A stretch of 32,935 nt of DNA from NCBI GenBank assembly GCA_030444405.1, contig JARFPM010000042.1, forward strand, positions 1 through 32,935, in the 5' to 3' direction. The notes beneath the pieces were generated by a model. That model searched no databases, was not told the origin of the DNA, and saw only the letters and a program-made list of their open reading frames with translations. The DNA is from Nitrospira sp. Lineage in GTDB: Bacteria > Nitrospirota > Nitrospiria > Nitrospirales > Nitrospiraceae. Position numbers and translations under genes: made by a program. Shown here piece by piece: positions 7,322 to 12,452 of the stretch; the stretch's first letter is position 1, and each line of letters opens with the position of its first letter.

Positions 7322-8313
7322 TACTTCGGCGGCACTTCGATGATCGCTTCAGCAGGCATTCCGGGCTTAAGCTCGTGGTTCGGGTTCTCCAGATCAATCT
7401 TGACGCGATAGACGAGGGTTACGCGTTCCTTGTAGGTCTCCACGCTCTTGGGCGTGAACTCGGCTTGCGAGGCGATGAACGAGACACGGCCATGGTACTC
7501 CTTGTCCGGATAAGTGTCGGTGCGCACGGTGGCCGGCTGGCCCCACCGAACCCGGCCCAGATCCGTCTCGTTGATGTAACCTCGCATCCAGAGATGGTCG
7601 AGATCCGCGATCGTGACGACCGGTGTTCCCGGAGCCACGACTTCACCCAGCTCCGCCTGCCGGACCAGGACCACTCCGGAAACGGGAGCCGAGAGTACGG
7701 TATAGGACAGGTTCACCTGAGCCATCTCGAGATGTTCTTGGGCCAGCTGAAGATTCGCGCGCCGTACGTCGATTTCTTCCTTGCGCGTGCCCTCGACGAT
7801 TTCAGCGTAGTTTTCCTTGATGCGTCGGTACGTGGCCTCTGCTCGTTTCATCAGGGTTTCCGCGCTGTCGACGTCCTCCTGGGACACGGCTTGTTCGCCG
7901 AGGAGGGCTTGGCGACGGCGGAATTCGGCACGCTTCAGTTCGAGATCCGACTGCGCGTCGATCAATGATTGCTTCGCTGCTTGGATCTGCTGTTTACGGC
8001 TTCCGGCCAAGGCCAACTTCAGCTCGGTTTCCCGTGTACGTACCGTCGCCTCGTCCACGCTGACCTGCTGGCGGTAATCTTCGTCGTCCAGCCGCGCCAG
8101 CAGGTCCCCCTTGTTGACATACTGGCCCTCTTGAACGGGCAGCTCCACGATGCGACCCGGCACCTTGAAGCCGACGACACTCTCATGCACCTCGATGTTG
8201 CCTACAATCCTGAGCGTATTGTCAGCCACCCGGTTGGCCATGGAGCGCACATAGAGGTATCCACCGGTGATCACCGCTAGTGCTGCAACAATTATGACCA
8301 GGATTCCTTTCAT
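7321..8313 (-). CDS. HlyD/EmrA-type periplasmic adaptor (YbhG-like)
   Basis: The 330-aa membrane fusion protein has an N-terminal anchor helix (about 4-24), then half a biotinyl-lipoyl domain (KVPGRIVELPVQEGQYVNKG, about 50-69). A long alpha-helical hairpin follows (about 75-205, A/E/R/Q-rich, coiled-coil), then the second lipoyl half (VLSAPVSGVVL...AELGEVVAPG) and a beta-barrel. It bridges the inner-membrane ABC pump to an outer-membrane channel. No TolC-like gene is in the window, so a shared TolC must be assumed. It overlaps the regulator by 4 bases (ATGA). Confidence 0.92.
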   Translation of the reverse strand: MKGILVIIVAALAVITGGYLYVRSMANRVADNTLRIVGNIEVHESVVGFKVPGRIVELPVQEGQYVNKGDLLARLDDEDYRQQVSVDEATVRTRETELKLALAGSRKQQIQAAKQSLIDAQSDLELKRAEFRRRQALLGEQAVSQEDVDSAETLMKRAEATYRRIKENYAEIVEGTRKEEIDVRRANLQLAQEHLEMAQVNLSYTVLSAPVSGVVLVRQAELGEVVAPGTPVVTIADLDHLWMRGYINETDLGRVRWGQPATVRTDTYPDKEYHGRVSFIASQAEFTPKSVETYKERVTLVYRVKIDLENPNHELKPGMPAEAIIEVPPK

Positions 8314-8933
8314 CGTGGCCTGGCTTTCTCCGTGGTCAATCCCTCCAGCACCACCCGCATGATGGCGGTAAAGCCGTTCTTAGGTGTGAGGCCCAGCTCA
8401 TCCATCTTGGACGGGTGCATCACGGCCTGCACAGCGCCCAGGAGGATTTCGATCGCCAGCTTAGGCGGAATGTCCTGGCGGATGAGCCCAGCCCGGCGAC
8501 CTTCCAGGAACACCTTGCCGAAGTGCCGCTGAATCAAGTCCCGCCTCCGGCTTTCCACCACTGCGAACAAATCCGGTGTCTCGCGGCGGATGTCACGCAA
8601 GAACGGTGGCCGGATCTCCTCCATGTGTCCCTGTACGCATTCGAGGAGGCGGCGCAGCGCTCCTAGACAATCAGACGAGGATGTAGACGTAATGCGGTTC
8701 AGATCGGCATCGACGTTCCTGAACTTTTCAAGGATCACGGCTTCTACGAGGGCCGACTTGCTCGGAAAGCAGGCGTAGAGTGTCTTCTTGCTCATGGCCA
8801 TCTCATGGGCCAGATCGTCCATCGTGACCCGCCGAAAGCCATGAGCAAAGAAATGCCGCCGGGATTCCACAATGATGCGTTGGCGGAAGGCTTTTTTGGC
8901 GGACGATTCCGCCGTCGGCTTAGGCAGCGGCAT
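8310..8933 (-). CDS. TetR/AcrR-family regulator of the exporter operon (CecR-like)
   Basis: The 207-aa product has an N-terminal helix-turn-helix (RRVTMDDLAHEMAMSKKTLY, about residues 37-56) followed by a helical ligand-binding domain of normal length. It is the first gene of the operon and overlaps the adaptor gene, as cecR (ybiH) precedes ybhGFSR in E. coli. The ATG at 8933 is preferred; upstream in-frame TTG (8951) and GTG (8948) would lie almost at the predicted transcription start. No clear Shine-Dalgarno is visible. An inverted repeat overlapping the promoter (8960-8987) suggests autorepression, relieved when a pump substrate binds. Confidence 0.88.
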   Translation of the reverse strand: MPLPKPTAESSAKKAFRQRIIVESRRHFFAHGFRRVTMDDLAHEMAMSKKTLYACFPSKSALVEAVILEKFRNVDADLNRITSTSSSDCLGALRRLLECVQGHMEEIRPPFLRDIRRETPDLFAVVESRRRDLIQRHFGKVFLEGRRAGLIRQDIPPKLAIEILLGAVQAVMHPSKMDELGLTPKNGFTAIMRVVLEGLTTEKARPR

Positions 8934-8959
8934 GGACAATCTGTTCACCAATATACTAT

Positions 8960-8993
8960 GGAAACTGTACTAGTATTGCTAGTTTCCAGTCAA
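8960..8993 (-). promoter_or_regulatory. Promoter and probable TetR operator of the exporter operon
   Basis: On the minus strand a -35-like TTGACT (8993-8988) is followed after 18 bases by TACAGT (8969-8964), a 4-of-6 match to the -10. The spacer carries an inverted repeat with arms GGAAACT (8960-8966) and AGTTTCC (8981-8987), perfect over 7 bp with a 14-base centre. Placement over the promoter of a tetR gene is the usual place for an autoregulatory operator. Confidence 0.6.
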
Positions 8994-9116
8994 TGCGGGA
9001 CAACCATGGGGAGAGAGAGGACGCACACCCGATAGCGGGTTTAGCAGGCCAAGATATCGAAGGCCTTTGATTTGAGCGGAGATTTCTCCAGGTTTTGTGG
9101 ATGCCGGTCTTCATCA

Positions 9117-9267
9117 TCACCCGCCTACGCATGAAGCCACGGTTGTCAAGCCGTGGAAGGATGCGCAGGGGCTGTCCTCCGGAGCATTGGCGAAGGAGCA
9201 TATGCTCCGGTGAGGTGTCGCCGAAGATCCGACAGGGACCGACGGCTCTCAAGCCGTGAGGCTCCAC
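9117..9267 (+). repeat. Double-hairpin ~150-bp repeat, copy 1 (inverted partner at 11881-12028)
   Basis: Two hairpins with the same wording (ACGGTTGTCAAGCCGTGG and ACGGCTCTCAAGCCGTGA, loop around TCAA) flank a linker. The linker contains an A/T-centred palindrome ggagcatatgctcc and the block GTGTCGCCGA. The reverse complement of 11881-12028 aligns over the whole length. In the core 9148-9185 (from aagccgtgg to ggagc) only one base differs. Open frames crossing it are not protein-like, so it is a structured repeat. Hairpins of this shape resemble REP or IS200/IS605-type ends, and a REP-type transposase remnant lies at 1229, but a link is not shown. Confidence 0.75.
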
Positions 9268-9268
9268 A

Positions 9269-9371
9269 GATTGTGTTTGGACCTCCAGTTCCGTGACCGT
9301 CCTCCTCCTCACTAAGAAACCCGCGCCATTTTGAAGAGCCTTTTGGTGATCCTGCTTTCATACGGTCCAAG
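9269..9371 (-). repeat. Dispersed ~100-bp repeat, copy 2 (partner at 3004-3102)
   Basis: This segment directly abuts the double-hairpin repeat and aligns with 3004-3102 in the same orientation at roughly 70-75% by eye. Shared blocks are gattgtgt, cctcca, actaa, attttg, ttggtgatcc and catac. The 3.0-kb copy lacks the double hairpin, so the two repeat types are separable modules. The rest of the gap to the ars promoter (9372-9453) shows nothing else. Confidence 0.55.
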
Positions 9372-9453
9372 AATCCGCATCGTCGGAGGTGCGCCGACCA
9401 GGGGTTCGAATTACTGATAGAGAAGGCGCACAACATGTTCCGTTCGCCAGTCC

Positions 9454-9481
9454 TTGACCCACCAAAATGCGTTGATATATC
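9454..9481 (+). promoter_or_regulatory. arsR promoter with ArsR operator-like repeat
   Basis: TTGACC (9454-9459) and TATATC (9476-9481), spaced by 16 bases, form a sigma-70-like promoter. Overlapping them is CACCAA N6 TTGATA (9460-9477), an imperfect version of the perfect TATCAA N6 TTGATA found before arsM. Transcription would begin close to the arsR start, so the mRNA would have almost no leader. Confidence 0.6.
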
Positions 9482-9489
9482 TTTATCCC

Positions 9490-9810
9490 ATGGTTGCTAT
9501 GGCGAGTTCGCTCAAAAAAGCTGCGGAACTCATTCATGCCTTGTCGGACGGGACGCGGCTGGCCCTGCTTGAACGGCTGAAAGGCGGGGAGCAATGTGTG
9601 TGCGAACTCACGGATGCGATGAAAACCGGTCAGTCGCGTCCGTCCTTTCACCTGAAGGTGCTCAAGGATGCCGGGCTCGTCGAGGATCGCCGTGAGGGGC
9701 GGTGGGTGTATTACTCACTCAGCTCCCAGGCGATCGAGGAGCTGGAGGACCTGGTGGATTCCCTCAAGAAAGCCGCAAAGGCAGCTGGTTCTACACGGCG
9801 TTGGTGCTGA
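9490..9810 (+). CDS. arsR: ArsR/SmtB-family arsenic-responsive repressor
   Basis: The 106-aa winged-helix protein contains the ArsR metal-site motif EQCVCEL (C36, C38), then a recognition helix (QSRPSFHLKVLKDAGLVE) and the wing RREGRWVYYSL. In classical ArsR proteins As(III) binds the ELCVCDL cysteines and releases the DNA. An extra Cys is the last residue (C106). Two ATGs are possible (9490 and 9499) and neither has a Shine-Dalgarno; a longer frame from TTG at 9454 would cover the promoter. It is followed by arsM and arsC, each with matching arsenic roles, and operator-like repeats precede both arsR and arsM. Confidence 0.92.
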   Translation: MVAMASSLKKAAELIHALSDGTRLALLERLKGGEQCVCELTDAMKTGQSRPSFHLKVLKDAGLVEDRREGRWVYYSLSSQAIEELEDLVDSLKKAAKAAGSTRRWC

Positions 9811-9826
9811 TTTGTGGGCTTCTAGA

Positions 9827-9844
9827 TATCAATATGTGTTGATA
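9827..9844 (+). promoter_or_regulatory. ArsR operator upstream of arsM
   Basis: A perfect inverted repeat TATCAA N6 TTGATA sits in the 45-base arsR-arsM gap, directly before the arsM ribosome-binding site AGGAGGT. It matches the imperfect copy at the arsR promoter. ArsR dimers bind 12-2-12-type or shorter AT-rich dyads, so ArsR binding here is a reasonable inference. Confidence 0.6.
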
Positions 9845-9855
9845 GGAGGTGTGTT

Positions 9856-10722
9856 ATGAACGACGAACAGACCCTAAAAGAGGAGATCAAGTCGAGATAT
9901 GGGCAAGCCGCGTTGCAAGCACAACGGCAGGAACGGCGGTCGTGCTGTGGAAGCGGCACTGTGCTGGAAGCAGGCAAGCTCGATCCGATCACCGCTGGCC
10001 TCTATGCGGATCAGGAGACCGCCTCACTGCCAGAAGACGCAGTCCGAGCGTCGCTTGGCTGCGGCAATCCGACGGCGTTGGCGCAGATCGCTCCGGGGGA
10101 AACGGTGTTGGATTTGGGATCGGGGGGCGGCATCGATGTGCTGCTCTCCGCGCGGCGAGTCGGGCCGACCGGCAAAGTATACGGATTGGACATGACCGAC
10201 GAGATGTTGGAGCTGGCGCGGGCCAATCAGGCCAAGGCCGGAGTGACGAACGTGGAATTTCTGAAGGGTGACATCGAACATATTCCCTTGCCGGACAACT
10301 CCGTCGATCTCATCATTTCCAACTGCGTCATCAATCTGTCACCGGACAAAGATCTGGTGTTGGCGGAAGCCTTCCGAGTGTTGAAACCGGGTGGTCGCCT
10401 GGCAGTGTCGGACATCGTCGTCCGAGGGGAGATACCCAAAGAAATCCAGCGCAGCATCGAACTGTGGGCCGGGTGTGTGGCCGGCGCGTTGGAGGAAAAG
10501 GAATACAGTGCCAAACTGGAGCGAGCCGGGTTTGAACAAGTTTCAATCGAGCCGACCAGAGTCTATACGGCCGCGGATGCACGGGATCTGTTCGAGGGAA
10601 CCGATCTCAATCTCGACGCCATCTCGCCGGTTGTCGACGGCAAGTTCATCAGTGGGTTTGTAAGGGCGACGAAACCGGAGACGAACCAAGCGGCCTGCTG
10701 CTCGGCGAGCTGTTGCTCATGA
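9856..10722 (+). CDS. arsM: Arsenite S-adenosylmethionine methyltransferase
   Basis: ArsM methylates As(III) using SAM, giving mono- to trimethylated species, including volatile trimethylarsine. The 288-aa protein shows the methyltransferase motif [20 protein letters not shown] (85-104), GLDMT (110-114) and the ArsM-typical SLGCGNPTA (67-75). The conserved As-binding cysteines are visible: C69, C157 (SNCVINL) and C207 (WAGCVAG), with a CC pair at 30-31. The C-terminus ends in two CC pairs (281-282 and 286-287), a metal-binding-like tail. A strong AGGAGGT lies 6 bases before the ATG. The arsC start overlaps its stop by 4 bases. Confidence 0.95.
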   Translation: MNDEQTLKEEIKSRYGQAALQAQRQERRSCCGSGTVLEAGKLDPITAGLYADQETASLPEDAVRASLGCGNPTALAQIAPGETVLDLGSGGGIDVLLSARRVGPTGKVYGLDMTDEMLELARANQAKAGVTNVEFLKGDIEHIPLPDNSVDLIISNCVINLSPDKDLVLAEAFRVLKPGGRLAVSDIVVRGEIPKEIQRSIELWAGCVAGALEEKEYSAKLERAGFEQVSIEPTRVYTAADARDLFEGTDLNLDAISPVVDGKFISGFVRATKPETNQAACCSASCCS

Positions 10723-11144
10723 AACAGCGAGTCTTGTTTCTCTGTACAGGTAATTCAGCCAGAAGCCAGATGGCGGAGGGATTGCTGCGCTCTCTGGCAG
10801 GAGATCGGTATGATGTCTACAGCGCCGGGACGCATCCTGTCGGTCTGAATTACGGGGGTGTTGTGGCGATGCAGGAGCTGGATATCGATATCTCGGCACA
10901 GCGATCCAAGCGCATGGACGAGTTCACCGATCAAACATTCGACTATCTGATTACCGTGTGTGATCGGGCCAAGGAGTCTTGTCCCTGTTGGCCTCACACA
11001 GGGCGTCTGGTCCATTGGAGCTTCGAGGACCCAGCCGCCACGATTGGATCTCCTGAGGAACGGCGTACAGCCTTTCGCTCGGTACGGGATCACATCAAGG
11101 CGCGCATCGATGAATTCCCCTCGATTGGATTTGCGGGCGCCTGA
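10719..11144 (+). CDS. arsC: Arsenate reductase, low-molecular-weight phosphatase fold, thioredoxin-type
   Basis: It reduces As(V) to As(III), which arsM can then methylate. The 141-aa protein has the P-loop CTGNSARS (C9 to S16, CX5R), and two further cysteines C81 and C88 in VCDRAKESCPC. This is the C-x-C relay of thioredoxin-coupled ArsC such as that of Staphylococcus pI258. The catalytic aspartate sits in EDP (D104). The ATG at 10719 overlaps the arsM stop (ATGA); a TTG two codons upstream is less likely. Neither arsB nor acr3 follows; the next gene is a small lipoprotein. Confidence 0.94.
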   Translation: MKQRVLFLCTGNSARSQMAEGLLRSLAGDRYDVYSAGTHPVGLNYGGVVAMQELDIDISAQRSKRMDEFTDQTFDYLITVCDRAKESCPCWPHTGRLVHWSFEDPAATIGSPEERRTAFRSVRDHIKARIDEFPSIGFAGA

Positions 11145-11229
11145 CACCCTAGACCGTCTCAAACAGACAAAGACGAGACCTTGCCTAGGCCTCCACGATG
11201 TTGCTTGCGCGCTGAAGGGGACTCCGCTA

Positions 11230-11235
11230 TATAAT
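11230..11235 (+). promoter_or_regulatory. Consensus -10 element before the small lipoprotein gene
   Basis: A perfect TATAAT lies 63 bases before the lipoprotein start. The best -35 candidate is weak (TTGCGC at 11205-11210, spacer 19). It suggests the lipoprotein is transcribed separately from arsRMC. Confidence 0.45.
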
Positions 11236-11298
11236 ACGAAGGGATCCGTAGTAGTTAGCTCACTCTTTTCGTCGAACGTCGAAGGAGGAATGGCACTT

Positions 11299-11628
11299 AT
11301 GAACAGGATGGGGGTTGGAACTGCGCTCATTGGCCTCGCCTGGCTGCTGGTAACTGCTGGTTGTGCCTCGAAAGAGGCTGCGATGCAGCCGACATCAGCA
11401 GGCCCATCGGTATCGCCGGCCACGACGGAGGCAGTCCCCGAGGGACCGTCGGACTTCCTGAATGCGTGCCTCGCCAAGATCTCGAACGATTCCAGCGATG
11501 GGGCGAGGATGGTCGCCGAACAAAGTTGTCAGGACAATGACAAACTTCATCAAGACCTGGTCGGGACGGCCGTCGCGAAAAGCGGCAATCGTGCTTCCGC
11601 CGGGACGCAAGGAGATTCGCGTTCGTGA
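11299..11628 (+). CDS. Small lipoprotein, unknown function
   Basis: The 109-aa product has a lipoprotein signal peptide: MNRMG, a hydrophobic run, and lipobox VTAGC with the acylated Cys at position 22. The mature part is short and polar. It has a P/S/T-rich linker, then FLNACLAKISNDSSDGARMV and QSCQDNDKLHQDLVG, with two Cys that could pair. The ATG at 11299 is chosen because GGAGG lies about 10 bases upstream; an in-frame ATG at 11290 abuts the GGAGG too closely. The last codons overlap the Lon-tail relic B on the other strand, so the C-terminus may be a fusion product of an insertion. No known domain recognised. Confidence 0.72.
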   Translation: MNRMGVGTALIGLAWLLVTAGCASKEAAMQPTSAGPSVSPATTEAVPEGPSDFLNACLAKISNDSSDGARMVAEQSCQDNDKLHQDLVGTAVAKSGNRASAGTQGDSRS

Positions 11629-11665
11629 TGAATGGCCGCTCGACTTCTTCATCTTCACTCCATTG
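11618..11665 (-). pseudogene. Relic of a Lon-like protease 3' end (copy B)
   Basis: On the minus strand the bases give QWSEDEEVERPFITNA. This aligns with EWSEGEEKPSGHIITEP, the end of the intact Lon-like gene at 12453, after one codon gap; the aatggagtgaag block is identical. The stop codon is not conserved. It has the same orientation as copy A and the intact gene. The match is shorter and weaker than copy A. Confidence 0.5.
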
Positions 11666-12099
11666 GGTTACACCTGAGTGCTTGGCGTAGCAGTCTGCCT
11701 GGCACCAAGCCAATGGAGGCCTTCTAGAGATACCCCCGATAGTTGTCCAGACAAATGGACGGTTTTGAGGATCTTATCCCCACCTCTCCAGACTGTCGGC
11801 CTGGAGGTGCTGCCGAAGACGGAACCCGCATGTCAGCGCTGTAAGCACGATAGTTGCTCAACCACCTGTGTAGGCCTTCAGTGGAGCCCCACGGCTTGAT
11901 AATCGTGGTCTCTGTTGCTTCTCGGCGACACTTCGATCGAGTGTGTCCTCCTACGCCAGGCTTCGGAGGACAGCCCCTGCGCATCCTTCCACGGCTTCAC
12001 AGCCATAGCTTCCTGGTTAGGCGGGTGAAGCGGCGAGTGCTGTTTTAAGGAGGAAGAGATCATAGGCAAATGAAGACCACGTGCCCGCAAATGTTATGA
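11629..12099. other. Gene-free relic region between the ars/lipoprotein genes and lonB
   Basis: No convincing gene. It holds the Lon-tail relic B at its left edge and the inverted partner of the double-hairpin repeat (11881-12028). Between them (11670-11880) I see small self-complementary stretches only (for example ctccagactgtcggcctggag near 11789) and no protein-like frame. Base composition is mixed, consistent with old insertions and deletions. Confidence 0.5.
11881..12028 (-). repeat. Double-hairpin ~150-bp repeat, copy 2 (inverted relative to 9117-9267)
   Basis: The reverse complement aligns end to end with copy 1, from TCACCCGCCTA to GGCTCCAC. The core aagccgtggaaggatgcgca and the following ggggctgtcctccg are unchanged. 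The hairpin arms differ by compensating and simple changes (for example CCACGATTATCAAGCCGTGG). The two copies are inverted and enclose arsR, arsM, arsC and the lipoprotein gene. Confidence 0.75.
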
Positions 12100-12380
12100 G
12101 CAGGCGCGGTTTCGTTACTAATCACCGCATCCGCATTGTCGAATGTCAGAGCAGACGCAGTCACCGACTGGAATGAGCGGGCTGGAGAGATCGTTGTGAA
12201 GGCAAGATTGGGACCGTTGCCTGCGGAGCGAGCGCTGGCGATGGTTCAGGCCTCGGTGTATGAAGCGGTGAACGCCATCACACAACGGTATCCGGTCAGC
12301 GATCTGAAACTAGAAACCCCGTCCGATGCATCAGTCGAAGCCGCGGTCGCTGCGGCAAATCATGCGATTGAGTGTAGCCG
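12100..12380 (+). pseudogene. N-terminal fragment of a vanadium-haloperoxidase/PAP2-like secreted protein
   Basis: Residues read from 12100 (AGAVSLLITASALSNVRADA) look like the end of a signal peptide, directly followed by VTDWNERAGEIVVKARLGPL and ERALAMVQASVYEAVNAI. That is the characteristic N-terminus of bacterial vanadium-chloroperoxidase-like PAP2 proteins (DAVTDWN...LAIVQTAVYEAVNAI). The frame has no proper start (a TGA lies just upstream at 12097) and homology ends after about VAAANHAI near 12370. The ~300 further residues with the vanadate site are missing. It is a truncated remnant that runs into the 3' end of lonB. Confidence 0.72.
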
Positions 12381-12452
12381 TGAGCTCGATGAGCTGGTCG
12401 TTAAGAGAGAGAGCCTCCTAGTCACATACGCATCATATTCACTCATCACCAA

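Noticed and set aside
9117-9371. The repeat as an IS110 bridge RNA, group II intron domain or TnpB guide RNA
   Set aside because: Hairpins are suggestive, but no matching recombinase, reverse transcriptase or TnpB gene is next to either copy.
9391-9420. tRNA-like T-loop wording (ggggttcgaattac) in the gap before arsR
   Set aside because: The T-stem does not pair, and there is no acceptor stem, anticodon arm or CCA around it. It cannot be shown to be a tRNA or an att site.
10960-11298. Upstream extension of the small lipoprotein frame into arsC
   Set aside because: It would overlap arsC out of frame and bury the lipoprotein signal peptide; a good ribosome-binding site precedes 11299.
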